Positions 43,494-50,788 of a stretch of 64,000 bases of DNA are shown here, piece by piece (the first letter of the stretch is position 1; each line of letters opens with the position of its first letter). Under the pieces are notes generated by a model. That model had not been told where the DNA came from and did no database searches. It saw only the letters and a list, made by a program, of their open reading frames with translations. A program made the position numbers and the translations under genes. Source of the stretch: Hyunsoonleella pacifica (lineage in GTDB: Bacteria > Bacteroidota > Bacteroidia > Flavobacteriales > Flavobacteriaceae); contig NZ_SIRS01000006.1 in the NCBI RefSeq assembly GCF_004310335.1, positions 243,865-307,864 on the forward strand, written 5' to 3'.

Positions 43494-43594
43494 GGGCGTT
43501 ACCCACAAGAGGGTTGGGCTTGCCTGCCGGCAGACAGGATTTTGGCGGTCGTTCTCTGCGAGCAGCTCAAATAAACGCCTCAATCCCTAAAGCG
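43494..43594 (+). repeat. dispersed GGGCGTT...CCTAA element, copy C
   Basis: Begins GGGCGTTACCC and ends AACGCCTCAATCCCTAAAGC. It carries an internal palindrome TGCCTGCCGGCAGACAGG and the conserved GTTCTCTGCGAGCAGCTCAA. The outer GGGCGTT can pair with AACGCCT (43574-43580). It lies 17 bases after the acyl-CoA dehydrogenase stop in the sense direction. Confidence 0.75.
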
Positions 43595-43703
43595 GGTAAA
43601 TTTGCTAGCTCTTGTCGTAACCTAAACTGTTTTCTTTTTTTAAAAACATTTCTTAATATTTTTATATATTCAATTAGTGTTGTTTAAAAATAGAAGTTAC
43701 AAA

Positions 43704-43733
43704 TTGTAATAATTAAAATAGTTTTTATATTTG
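43704..43733 (+). promoter_or_regulatory. promoter of rpsU
   Basis: TTG at 43704-43706, a 19-base spacer, and TATATTTG at 43726-43733 make a full flavobacterial promoter (TTG-N19-TAnnTTTG). The start of transcription should be near 43737-43740, giving a leader of about 30 bases that contains AGGAGG. Confidence 0.72.
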
Positions 43734-43754
43734 CACCCGAAAATTCTAAAAGAG

Positions 43755-43760
43755 AGGAGG
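43755..43760 (+). promoter_or_regulatory. strong Shine-Dalgarno before rpsU
   Basis: AGGAGG lies 9 bases before the rpsU ATG. Other genes in this window lack such a site. In Flavobacterium johnsoniae the anti-Shine-Dalgarno of normal ribosomes is hidden by bS21 and neighbours, and bS21-free ribosomes prefer rpsU; this site fits that autoregulatory circuit. Confidence 0.72.
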
Positions 43761-43769
43761 TTAAGGTCT

Positions 43770-43964
43770 ATGTTAGTTATACCAATTAAAGCAGGAGAAA
43801 ATATAGATAGAGCGCTAAAGCGTTACAAAAGAAAGTTCGATAGAACAGGAAGAAAACGTGCATTACAGTCTCGTAAGCAGTTTTTAAAACCCTCTGTAGA
43901 ACGTAGAGCGCAAATTCAAAAAGCGCAATACATTCAAACATTAAGAGATGCAGAAAACATCTAG
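43770..43964 (+). CDS. rpsU: 30S ribosomal protein bS21
   Basis: The 64-residue protein MLVIPIKAGENIDRALKRYKR... is the small basic bS21 of the small ribosomal subunit. The start at 43770 follows the AGGAGG at the right distance; an upstream in-frame codon at 43731 would overlap the promoter box. In Bacteroidota, bS21 sits next to the 3' end of 16S rRNA and helps hide the anti-Shine-Dalgarno, which makes its own strong ribosome-binding site meaningful. A terminator follows 20 bases after the stop, so it is a single-gene transcript. Confidence 0.95.
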   Translation: MLVIPIKAGENIDRALKRYKRKFDRTGRKRALQSRKQFLKPSVERRAQIQKAQYIQTLRDAENI

Positions 43965-43984
43965 TTTTTTGTTTACTAAATATT

Positions 43985-44011
43985 AAAATCCCGCAAGTCG
44001 CGGGATTTTTT
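43985..44011 (+). terminator. intrinsic terminator of rpsU
   Basis: AAAATCCCGC, loop AAGTC, GCGGGATTTTTT: a GC-rich stem followed by a T run, 20 bases after the rpsU stop. Confidence 0.85.
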
Positions 44012-44115
44012 AATTCTATTATATATTTGATAATGCATGATTGATTCAATTTGGTATAAGATTATGCTTTCATCATAAGGTCAAAAAATTGTATATTAGA
44101 ACCTCAATCCAATGT

Positions 44116-45006
44116 ATGTCATTCAAATCATTCATAGATTACTTGCTTTTAGAGAAAAACTATTCTAAACTCACAGTACAAGCCTATCAGTCAGATTTAG
44201 AAACATTTCAAGATTTTATAGAAGAAGAGTATAATTCAGAATCTGTTAAACAAGTTAATTACACTCTAATACGGTCGTGGATTGTACATCTAGTTGAATC
44301 AGGGTTAACCAACCGGAGCATTAATAGAAAAATATCATCTTTAAACACCTATTATAAGTTCTTGTTAAAAGTAGGCGATATTCAACAAAACCCTTTAATT
44401 AAACATAAAGCTTTAAAAACTAGTAAAAAAGTTCAGATACCATTTTCAGAGCAAGAAATTGATACAGTGCTGAATACGCTTAATTTTGACGATTCTTTTG
44501 AAGGCTTAAGAGATAAGTTAATAATAGAATTGTTCTATTCAACAGGTATTCGGCGTATAGAACTTGTTGAATTAAAATTAAACACTGTAGATATTGAGCA
44601 AAAAACTGTTAAAGTACTCGGGAAAAGAAATAAGGAGCGCATAGTACCGTTGTTGAATTCAGTAAAAGAAACACTAAAAAAGTATTTAGAAAAAAGAAAC
44701 AGTTTAACCTATATTGAAGATTCAGAATATATATTTTTAACTAAAAAAGGAGCTAAAATATACGAAACACTTGTTTACAGAATTATAAATGAGTATTTTA
44801 GTCAGGCTTCTTCGAAGGTAAAAAAGAGTCCTCATATACTAAGACACTCATTTGCCACACATTTATTAAATCAGGGAGCAGACTTAAATGCTGTTAAAGA
44901 GCTTCTTGGTCATACAAGTTTAGCAGCAACTCAGGTTTATACACATAATAGTATAGCCGAATTAAAAAAAGTACATTTAAAGGCGCACCCTAGAAGTAAA
45001 AAGTAG
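44116..45006 (+). CDS. xerC: tyrosine recombinase XerC
   Basis: The 296-residue recombinase resolves chromosome dimers at dif. Catalytic residues are seen as Arg in TGIRRIELVEL, His-x-x-Arg in HILRHSFATHLL, His in LGHTSLAATQ and Tyr in QVYTHNS. The N-terminal core-binding domain begins MSFKSFIDYLLLEKNYSKLT. I use the ATG at 44116; the frame is open upstream to 44041, but the extra 25 residues do not look like this family. A single Xer gene of this kind is usual in flavobacteria. hpf follows after 127 bases. Confidence 0.93.
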   Translation: MSFKSFIDYLLLEKNYSKLTVQAYQSDLETFQDFIEEEYNSESVKQVNYTLIRSWIVHLVESGLTNRSINRKISSLNTYYKFLLKVGDIQQNPLIKHKALKTSKKVQIPFSEQEIDTVLNTLNFDDSFEGLRDKLIIELFYSTGIRRIELVELKLNTVDIEQKTVKVLGKRNKERIVPLLNSVKETLKKYLEKRNSLTYIEDSEYIFLTKKGAKIYETLVYRIINEYFSQASSKVKKSPHILRHSFATHLLNQGADLNAVKELLGHTSLAATQVYTHNSIAELKKVHLKAHPRSKK

Positions 45007-45133
45007 CACCTTTAAATCATTGTCTAACCAAAATAGTATTATATGAAATGAGTCTTGTACGAAAGATGGTATTCAAATCATTTCAAATCAAGCCAAATTA
45101 CATTCAAACTATTTTTAAAAACGTAATGAGCAC

Positions 45134-45436
45134 ATGAAAGTAAACACACAATCCATTAATTTTAATGCAGATAGGAAGTTAATAGACTTTATTCAAAAGC
45201 GAATGGACAAGTTAGATATGTATTACGATAAGGTTATAAAATCTGATGTATATCTTAAGGTTGAAAACACAAGTGATAAAGAAAATAAAATATTTGAAGC
45301 AAGGGTTAGTGTTCCTGGAGATAGTTTTATTGTAAAAAAGCAATGTAAAACCTTTGAAGAGGGAACAGATACAGCAGTTGCATCTCTGGAAAGACAGTTA
45401 AAAAAGCGTAAAGAAAAATTAAGAGCACACACATGA
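45134..45436 (+). CDS. hpf: ribosome hibernation-promoting factor (short HPF/YfiA)
   Basis: A 100-residue protein with the HPF/RaiA fold: INFNADRKLIDFIQKRMDKL, then DVYLKVENTSDKENKIFEARVSVPG, then the second helix TFEEGTDTAVASLERQLKKRKEKLR. It binds the 30S decoding region in stationary phase and blocks translation. The short length means that it lacks the C-terminal dimerisation domain of long HPF. It lies just upstream of the tRNA/tuf operon, whose promoter begins 22 bases after its stop. Confidence 0.9.
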   Translation: MKVNTQSINFNADRKLIDFIQKRMDKLDMYYDKVIKSDVYLKVENTSDKENKIFEARVSVPGDSFIVKKQCKTFEEGTDTAVASLERQLKKRKEKLRAHT

Positions 45437-45457
45437 TAATTTTTTTTAAAAAAATGT

Positions 45458-45487
45458 TTTGAATAATTAAATAAATATATACATTTG
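45458..45487 (+). promoter_or_regulatory. promoter of the tRNA-tuf operon
   Basis: TTTG at 45458-45461, an 18-base spacer, and TACATTTG at 45480-45487 form a full flavobacterial promoter, about 48 bases before tRNA-Thr. Confidence 0.75.
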
Positions 45488-45488
45488 C

Positions 45489-45516
45489 AGTCCGTTAGAA
45501 ATAGCGGACTTTTTTA
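45489..45516 (+). promoter_or_regulatory. terminator-like hairpin at the start of the tRNA operon
   Basis: AGTCCG (45489-45494) and CGGACT (45505-45510) form a 6-bp stem followed directly by TTTTT. It lies between the promoter and the first tRNA, so it could act as an attenuator or processing signal; the transcription start may fall inside the first arm. Confidence 0.4.
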
Positions 45517-45535
45517 TGCTAAAAAAGTAATAAAA

Positions 45536-45609
45536 GCCGATATAGCTCAGCTGGCTAGAGCAGCTGATTTGTAATCAGCAGGTCGTGGGTTCGAGTCCCT
45601 CTATCGGCT
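45536..45609 (+). tRNA. tRNA-Thr (anticodon TGT)
   Basis: A 74-base cloverleaf: acceptor GCCGATA pairs with TATCGGC, D arm GCTC...GAGC, anticodon stem GCTGA/TCAGC around loop TTTGTAA, and T loop TTCGAGT. Anticodon TGT reads ACA (Thr). The 3' CCA is not encoded. Confidence 0.96.
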
Positions 45610-45614
45610 CTTAA

Positions 45615-45660
45615 AATTCCTGCAAAAGCAGGATTCCCAAAATTTTTATTTTGGGAATTT
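45615..45660. repeat. double palindrome between tRNA-Thr and tRNA-Tyr
   Basis: ATTCCTGC-AAAA-GCAGGATT, a short member of the CCTGC palindrome family, is followed by a second hairpin TTCCCAAAA...TTTTGGGAA. Both lie in the transcribed tRNA spacer. Confidence 0.5.
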
Positions 45661-45691
45661 GTTCTTTAAAATATTGGAGTTTTAAACATTT

Positions 45692-45774
45692 GGGAAGATA
45701 CTCAAGCGGCCAACGAGGACAGACTGTAAATCTGTTGGTTTTTACCTTCGCAGGTTCGAATCCTGCTCTTCCCA
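45692..45774 (+). tRNA. tRNA-Tyr (anticodon GTA)
   Basis: An 83-base class II tRNA with long variable arm. Acceptor GGGAAGA pairs with TCTTCCC, the anticodon stem ACAGA/TCTGT holds loop CTGTAAA (GTA), and the T arm is GCAGG-TTCGAAT-CCTGC. Confidence 0.96.
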
Positions 45775-45789
45775 CATATAATTTCTGAT

Positions 45790-45915
45790 AAAGAGCTGTC
45801 AAAAGTTAACTTTTGTAAAGCTGTGTTTAGAAATTATTTGGATTGGGTTACCAATCCAGGATCATCGTGCGCAACACGATATCCTCAATAAAAACCAAGC
45901 AAGTTCAAAGCTTGC
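45790..45915 (+). other. structured spacer with four consecutive hairpins
   Basis: Between tRNA-Tyr and tRNA-Gly the transcript can form four hairpins in a row. They are AAAAGTTAACTTTT (45800-45813); GGATTGG-GTTA-CCAATCC (45840-45857); AGGAT(C)ATCGTG-CGCAA-CACGATATCCT (45858-45885); and GCAAG...CTTGC (45899-45915). No open reading frame of known type and no tRNA fold explains them. None has a T run. Confidence 0.5.
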
Positions 45916-45920
45916 AAAAT

Positions 45921-45993
45921 GCGGGAGTAGCTCAGTTGGTAGAGCGTCAGCCTTCCAAGCTGAATGTCGCCAGTTCGAACCTGGTCTCCCGCT
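45921..45993 (+). tRNA. tRNA-Gly (anticodon TCC)
   Basis: A 73-base tRNA: acceptor GCGGGAG/CTCCCGC, anticodon stem around loop CTTCCAA (TCC), T arm CCAG-TTCGAAC-CTGG. Confidence 0.96.
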
Positions 45994-46000
45994 CAATAAA

Positions 46001-46026
46001 GTTCCTGCGAAGGCAGGAATCTCATT
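46001..46026. repeat. short palindromic repeat
   Basis: GTTCCTGCGAAGGCAGGAAT followed by CTCAT: arms TTCCTGC/GCAGGAA around GAAG-type loop. It lies 8 bases after tRNA-Gly. Confidence 0.6.
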
Positions 46027-46055
46027 TTGTTTAAATGAGGATGTAAACACTTTAC

Positions 46056-46127
46056 GCCGGCGTAGCTCAGGGGTAGAGCGTTTCCTTGGTAAGGAAGAGG
46101 CCACGGGTTCAAATCCCGTCGTTGGCT
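46056..46127 (+). tRNA. tRNA-Thr (anticodon GGT)
   Basis: A 72-base tRNA: acceptor GCCGGCG/CGTTGGC with G-T pairs, anticodon loop TTGGTAA (GGT), T arm CGGG-TTCAAAT-CCCG. It lies 64 bases before tuf. Confidence 0.95.
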
Positions 46128-46191
46128 CAAAATAAAAAGAGAAAAAGAATACACTAATATTATTATATAACTAAGATTAAATTATTTTAAC

Positions 46192-47379
46192 ATGGCAAAG
46201 GGAACTTTTGATCGTTCAAAACCGCACTTAAATATAGGTACTATTGGACACGTAGATCACGGTAAAACAACTTTAACAGCTGCTATTACAAAAGTATTGG
46301 CTGATGCAGGTTTATCTGAGGCTAAGGATTTCGATCAAATCGATAACGCTCCAGAAGAAAAAGAAAGAGGTATTACAATTAATACATCTCACGTAGAATA
46401 TCAAACAGCTAACCGTCACTATGCTCACGTTGACTGTCCAGGTCACGCCGATTATGTAAAGAACATGGTAACTGGTGCTGCTCAGATGGACGGTGCTATC
46501 TTAGTTGTTGCTGCAACTGATGGTCCTATGCCGCAAACTCGTGAGCACATCTTATTAGGTCGTCAGGTAGGAATTCCTCGTATCGTTGTTTTCTTAAACA
46601 AAGTTGATATGGTTGATGATGAAGAGCTTCTTGAGCTTGTAGATATGGAAGTTAGAGATTTATTAAACTTCTATGAGTACGATGGAGATAACGGTCCTGT
46701 AATTTCAGGTTCTGCTCTTGGAGCATTAAACGGAGAACAAAAGTGGGTTGATACTGTATTAGAATTAATGGAAGCTTGTGATTCTTGGATTGAAGAGCCA
46801 GTTCGTGATATGGATAAGCCATTCTTAATGCCTATTGAAGATGTATTCTCTATTACTGGTCGTGGTACTGTAGCAACTGGTAGAATTGAAACAGGTGTTG
46901 CAAACACTGGAGATCCTGTAGAAATCATCGGTATGGGTGCTGAGAAATTAACATCTACTATTACAGGTATCGAAATGTTCCGTCAAATATTAGATAGAGG
47001 TGAAGCTGGAGATAATGCTGGTATCTTATTAAGAGGTATTGAGAAAACTCAAATCTCAAGAGGTATGGTTATTACTAAACCAGGTTCAGTAACTCCTCAC
47101 GCTAAATTTAAAGCTGAGGTTTATATCTTGAAAAAAGAAGAAGGTGGACGTCACACTCCATTCCATAATAACTACCGTCCACAGTTTTACGTTCGTACAA
47201 CTGATGTAACTGGAAACATTGCGCTTCCTGATGGTGTTGAAATGGTAATGCCTGGAGATAACTTAACAATTACTGTTGAGCTAATCCAACCAATTGCAAT
47301 GAATATTGGTTTACGTTTCGCTATCCGTGAAGGTGGTAGAACTGTAGGTGCAGGTCAGGTAACTGAGATTTTAGACTAA
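46192..47379 (+). CDS. tuf: elongation factor Tu
   Basis: The 395-residue GTPase carries aminoacyl-tRNA to the ribosome. It has the P-loop [10 protein letters not shown] (about 19-28), switch [13 protein letters not shown], guanine-binding [14 protein letters not shown] and the three-domain length. It follows four tRNA genes in one transcription unit and is separated by a hairpin from tRNA-Trp and secE, an order common in bacteria. Codons are more biased than in neighbouring genes, as expected for a very highly expressed gene. This is the only tuf gene in the window. Confidence 0.98.
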   Translation: MAKGTFDRSKPHLNIGTIGHVDHGKTTLTAAITKVLADAGLSEAKDFDQIDNAPEEKERGITINTSHVEYQTANRHYAHVDCPGHADYVKNMVTGAAQMDGAILVVAATDGPMPQTREHILLGRQVGIPRIVVFLNKVDMVDDEELLELVDMEVRDLLNFYEYDGDNGPVISGSALGALNGEQKWVDTVLELMEACDSWIEEPVRDMDKPFLMPIEDVFSITGRGTVATGRIETGVANTGDPVEIIGMGAEKLTSTITGIEMFRQILDRGEAGDNAGILLRGIEKTQISRGMVITKPGSVTPHAKFKAEVYILKKEEGGRHTPFHNNYRPQFYVRTTDVTGNIALPDGVEMVMPGDNLTITVELIQPIAMNIGLRFAIREGGRTVGAGQVTEILD

Positions 47380-47408
47380 ACACTGGTTTAATATAAATAA
47401 AGACTCAA

Positions 47409-47437
47409 GGTATTACGCCATAGGCGTAATGCCTTTT
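47409..47437 (+). terminator. hairpin after tuf
   Basis: GGTATTACGCC-ATA-GGCGTAATGCC, an 11-bp stem with one G-T pair, followed by TTTT, 29 bases after the tuf stop. It resembles the hairpin between rplL and rpoB (CACGCC-ATT-GGCGTG). Confidence 0.75.
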
Positions 47438-47502
47438 GACTTATATTTAAGAGTTTGGAAATTTTGAAATTTATTTTTTTGAGTTTTAGAATTTCTAAGT
47501 CT

Positions 47503-47575
47503 ACGGGTTTAGCTCAGTTGGTAGAGCACTGGTCTCCAAAACCAGGTGTCGGGAGTTCGAGTCTCTCAACCCGTG
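47503..47575 (+). tRNA. tRNA-Trp (anticodon CCA)
   Basis: A 73-base tRNA: acceptor ACGGGTT/AACCCGT, anticodon stem CTGGT/ACCAG with loop CTCCAAA (CCA), discriminator G. Confidence 0.96.
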
Positions 47576-47642
47576 CGAAGAAAATCGGGTAATAATTTAC
47601 CCAAGAGTTTAAATAGGATGTAATCCTAAAAAGAAATTATAA

Positions 47643-47954
47643 ATGGCTGGAATTGTAACATACGTAAAAGAATCGTTCGACGAACTAAAAAATAATGTGT
47701 CATGGCCTTCATGGGCAGAAGCACAAAGTTTAACAGTTTTAGTAGCTATGTTTTCAATTATATTCTCCTTGGTCATATGGGGATTGGATATATATTTTTC
47801 TGAATTAATTACTGGAGATCTATTTAAAATGTCAACATATGAAGAGTACATCGGAAAAGGTTTTTTTGGTGTATTACGTATAGTATGGTTTGTTGTATTA
47901 ACAGGCGCTATTTTTTACGGGCTTTCTTCTTTTTTAAACAAGAATAAAAAATAA
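47643..47954 (+). CDS. secE: preprotein translocase subunit SecE, extended
   Basis: The first 55 residues, with the conserved SFDELKNNVSWPSWAEAQSLT amphipathic segment and a membrane helix (about 31-50), are SecE, the clamp of the SecYEG channel. Position before nusG is canonical. At 103 residues it is longer than most flavobacterial SecE proteins (about 60-65): after LDIYFSELITGDLF comes a second hydrophobic helix (about 74-97, FFGVLRIVWFVVLTGAIF) and a basic tail. Whether the extra helix is inserted is unknown. Confidence 0.9.
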   Translation: MAGIVTYVKESFDELKNNVSWPSWAEAQSLTVLVAMFSIIFSLVIWGLDIYFSELITGDLFKMSTYEEYIGKGFFGVLRIVWFVVLTGAIFYGLSSFLNKNKK

Positions 47955-47959
47955 GATTT

Positions 47960-48514
47960 ATGTCAGAAGTAAGTGAGAAAAAATGGTATGTTGTTAGGGC
48001 TGTAAGTGGTCAAGAAAACAAAATCAAAACTTACATTGAGAATGAAATAGCTCGATTAGGGATGCAAGATTATGTGGATCAAGTATTAGTGCCTACAGAA
48101 AAAGTAATTCAGATTCGTAACGGAAAGAAAATTCAAAAAGAGAAAGTGTTCTTTCCAGGGTATATTATGATTCAAGCGAATTTAACTGGAGAAGTACCAC
48201 ATATAATAAAAGGTATAACCAATGTAATTGGGTTTTTAGGAGAGACTAAAGGCGGCGATCCAGTACCATTAAGACAATCTGAAGTAAACAGAATGTTAGG
48301 CAAGGTTGATGAATTAGCAGTTGATGAAAATGTACATGTAGCTATTCCGTTTACTAAAGGAGAAACAGTTAAAGTTATCGATGGACCATTTAACGGATTT
48401 GATGGTACTATTGAAAACATTAATGAAGAAAAACGTAAGCTTGAAGTAATGGTTAAGATTTTTGGAAGAAAAACACCATTAGAGTTAAGCTACATGCAAG
48501 TAGAGAAAATTTAA
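47960..48514 (+). CDS. nusG: transcription termination/antitermination protein NusG
   Basis: The 184-residue protein has the NGN domain (WYVVRAVSGQENKIKTYIE at the start, VFFPGYIMIQANL) and a C-terminal KOW domain with KGETVKVIDGPFNGFDGTIE. It links RNA polymerase to ribosomes or Rho. It lies 5 bases after secE and 69 bases before rplK, the standard order. Confidence 0.97.
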   Translation: MSEVSEKKWYVVRAVSGQENKIKTYIENEIARLGMQDYVDQVLVPTEKVIQIRNGKKIQKEKVFFPGYIMIQANLTGEVPHIIKGITNVIGFLGETKGGDPVPLRQSEVNRMLGKVDELAVDENVHVAIPFTKGETVKVIDGPFNGFDGTIENINEEKRKLEVMVKIFGRKTPLELSYMQVEKI

Positions 48515-48531
48515 TAATTGTTACATATCCA

Positions 48532-48565
48532 GATAAGTTTAGAGCTTCCAAAACTAAATCTTATC
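48532..48565 (+). promoter_or_regulatory. hairpin in the rplK leader
   Basis: GATAAGTTTAG (48532-48542) pairs with CTAAATCTTATC (48554-48565), leaving one bulged base. The hairpin ends 18 bases before rplK. In many bacteria L1 represses the rplK-rplA message at a leader structure, which this could be; the match is by position only. Confidence 0.4.
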
Positions 48566-48583
48566 AAATTTAAATTTTAAAAA

Positions 48584-49021
48584 ATGGCAAAAGAGTTAGG
48601 TAAAGTAGTTAAGCTACAAGTTAGGGGAGGTGCAGCGAATCCATCGCCACCGGTTGGACCCGCTCTAGGTGCTGCTGGTGTAAACATTATGGAGTTCTGT
48701 AAGCAATTTAATGCTAGAACCCAAGATAAAGCAGGTAAAGTATTACCAGTTGTTATCTCTGTTTACAAAGACAAGTCTTTCGATTTCGTAATCAAGACGC
48801 CTCCAGCTGCAGTACAATTATTAGAAGCGGCCAAAGTGAAAAAAGGATCAGGTGAACCAAACCGAAAAAAAGTAGCTAAAGTGTCTTGGGACCAAGTAAG
48901 AGCAATCGCAGAAGACAAAATGCAGGATTTAAATGCATTTGAAGTTGAATCTGCTATGAAAATGGTTGCTGGTACCGCAAGATCAATGGGAATAACTGTA
49001 ACAGGGAAATTCCCTTCTTAA
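48584..49021 (+). CDS. rplK: 50S ribosomal protein uL11
   Basis: A 145-residue protein with [19 protein letters not shown] at the N-terminus and the rRNA-binding C-terminal domain ending [15 protein letters not shown]. It forms the base of the L7/L12 stalk of the large subunit and is the usual binding site for stringent-factor activation. It lies 20 bases before rplA. Confidence 0.98.
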   Translation: MAKELGKVVKLQVRGGAANPSPPVGPALGAAGVNIMEFCKQFNARTQDKAGKVLPVVISVYKDKSFDFVIKTPPAAVQLLEAAKVKKGSGEPNRKKVAKVSWDQVRAIAEDKMQDLNAFEVESAMKMVAGTARSMGITVTGKFPS

Positions 49022-49041
49022 TCGATTAAAGACATTAGAAA

Positions 49042-49731
49042 ATGGCAAGATTAACAAAAAAGCAAAAAGAGGCTTTAGCGAAAATAGAAAAAGGTAAACT
49101 GTATTCTGTTGATGAAGCGTCTGCATTAATCAAAGAAATTACCAATACTAAATTTGATGCGTCTGTAGACTTAGCTGTACGTTTAGGAGTAGATCCTCGT
49201 AAAGCTAATCAAATGGTAAGAGGTGTTGTATCTCTTCCTCATGGTACTGGTAAAGATAAGAAAGTATTAGCATTAGTAACACCAGACAAAGAAGCTGAGG
49301 CTAAAGAAGCTGGAGCTGATTACGTTGGTTTAGATGAATACCTTGATAAAATTAAAGGTGGATGGACCGATGTTGATGTTATTATTACTATGCCAAGTGT
49401 TATGGGTAAATTAGGTCCATTAGGACGTGTATTAGGTCCTCGTGGTTTAATGCCTAACCCAAAAACAGGTACGGTAACTATGGATGTTGCAAAAGCAGTA
49501 ACAGAAGTTAAAGCTGGTAAAATTGACTTTAAAGTTGATAAAACAGGTATCGTTCATGCTGCTATAGGAAAAGCATCATTCAGTGCTGATAAAATTGCAG
49601 GTAATGCAAATGAATTATTACAAACATTAATGAAATTAAAACCAACTACTGCAAAAGGTACTTATGTAAAGAGCATTTTTATGTCTTCTACAATGAGTCC
49701 TAGTGTTGCTGTAGATCCTAAAATTGGTTAA
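49042..49731 (+). CDS. rplA: 50S ribosomal protein uL1
   Basis: A 229-residue L1 with the conserved stretch [20 protein letters not shown] and the C-terminal [17 protein letters not shown]. It forms the L1 stalk at the ribosomal exit site and often represses its own operon. The next gene begins 19 bases after the stop. Confidence 0.98.
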   Translation: MARLTKKQKEALAKIEKGKLYSVDEASALIKEITNTKFDASVDLAVRLGVDPRKANQMVRGVVSLPHGTGKDKKVLALVTPDKEAEAKEAGADYVGLDEYLDKIKGGWTDVDVIITMPSVMGKLGPLGRVLGPRGLMPNPKTGTVTMDVAKAVTEVKAGKIDFKVDKTGIVHAAIGKASFSADKIAGNANELLQTLMKLKPTTAKGTYVKSIFMSSTMSPSVAVDPKIG

Positions 49732-49750
49732 TTAGTTAAAAACTTTTATT

Positions 49751-50272
49751 ATGACAAGAGAAGAAAAATCACAAGTAATTGAAGACTTAACTGCACAATT
49801 AGCCGAAAATGCAAATATATATTTAACTGATATTTCAGGATTAAATGCAGGATCTACTTCAGACTTACGTCGTGCTTGCTTTAAAGCAAATGTAAGTATG
49901 GCAGTTGTAAAGAACACATTACTTGAAAAGGCAATGGAAGCTTCAGATAAAGAATTTGGAGACCTTGCTACTGTTTTAAAAGGGAACACTTCAGTGATGT
50001 ATTCTGAAACTGGTAATGCACCAGCTAAGGTAATTAAAGCTTTTAGAAAAAAATCAGAGAAACCTTTATTAAAAGGTGCCTTTATAGAAGAAGCTATTTA
50101 CATTGGTGATGAGCAGTTAGATGCATTAGTAGACATTAAGTCTAAAGATGAATTGATTGGAGAAATAGTTACGTTGCTTCAATCTCCTGCTAAAAATGTT
50201 ATTTCTGCACTTAAATCAGGTGGAGGAACATTAGCAGGTATCATTAAAACATTATCCGAAAAAGAAGGATAA
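49751..50272 (+). CDS. rplJ: 50S ribosomal protein uL10
   Basis: The 173-residue stalk base protein has VIEDLTAQLAENANIYLTDI near the start and VVKNTLLEKAMEAS; the C-terminal helix holds the L7/L12 dimers. The spacer after rplA is only 19 bases, so the usual L10 leader, if present, would have to lie elsewhere. It precedes rplL by 63 bases. Confidence 0.97.
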   Translation: MTREEKSQVIEDLTAQLAENANIYLTDISGLNAGSTSDLRRACFKANVSMAVVKNTLLEKAMEASDKEFGDLATVLKGNTSVMYSETGNAPAKVIKAFRKKSEKPLLKGAFIEEAIYIGDEQLDALVDIKSKDELIGEIVTLLQSPAKNVISALKSGGGTLAGIIKTLSEKEG

Positions 50273-50335
50273 TCAAATAAGTACGCACTTTTTACAATTA
50301 TATTATTATTAAAACATTTTTAAAACGATAGAAAA

Positions 50336-50716
50336 ATGGCAGATTTAAAAGATTTCGCAGAACAATTAGTTAACTTAACAGTAAAAGAAGTTAATGAGTT
50401 AGCTACTATATTAAAAGATGAGTATGGTATCGAGCCTGCTGCTGCAGCTGTAGCTGTTGCTGCTGGTGGAGGCGCTGCTGGTGGTGGTGAAGCTGCTGAG
50501 GAAAAATCAGAATTCGATGTAATTCTTAAAGCCGCAGGAGGTTCTAAATTAGCAGTTGTAAAATTAGTTAAGGAATTAACTGGTCTTGGTTTAAAAGAAG
50601 CTAAAGGATTAGTTGATGATGCACCATCTCCAATTAAAGAAGGTGTAGCTAAAGATGAAGCTGAAGCTCTAAAATCTCAATTAGAAGAAGCAGGAGCAGA
50701 GGTTGAGCTTAAGTAA
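50336..50716 (+). CDS. rplL: 50S ribosomal protein bL12 (L7/L12)
   Basis: The 126-residue protein has an N-terminal dimerisation helix ([21 protein letters not shown]), an Ala/Gly-rich hinge ([15 protein letters not shown]) and the C-terminal domain [20 protein letters not shown]. It recruits translation factors to the ribosome. A stable hairpin follows before rpoB. Confidence 0.98.
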   Translation: MADLKDFAEQLVNLTVKEVNELATILKDEYGIEPAAAAVAVAAGGGAAGGGEAAEEKSEFDVILKAAGGSKLAVVKLVKELTGLGLKEAKGLVDDAPSPIKEGVAKDEAEALKSQLEEAGAEVELK

Positions 50717-50745
50717 GCTTAATTACTCAACAATACAAAGGTTTA

Positions 50746-50788
50746 GGTCTATCACGCCATTGGCGTGATAACACCTAGACCATTTTGC
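50746..50788 (+). terminator. attenuator/partial terminator between rplL and rpoB
   Basis: TATCACGCC-ATT-GGCGTGATA is a perfect 9-bp stem (50750-50770), with an outer GGTC/GACC pairing and then ATTTTG. The location between rplL and rpoB matches the attenuator that lowers RNA polymerase expression relative to L7/L12 in many bacteria. Confidence 0.65.

Noticed and set aside
43445..43687. Open frame of 80 codons overlapping the acyl-CoA dehydrogenase end and repeat copy C
   Set aside because: Starts inside a firm gene and translates the repeat; no coding support.
44041..44115. N-terminal extension of XerC
   Set aside because: The extra 25 residues do not match the Xer core-binding domain, whose usual start is MSFKSF at 44116.
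45611..46104. Open frames across the tRNA cluster on both strands
   Set aside because: They overlap well-supported tRNA genes and palindromes and resemble spurious tRNA-derived ORFs.
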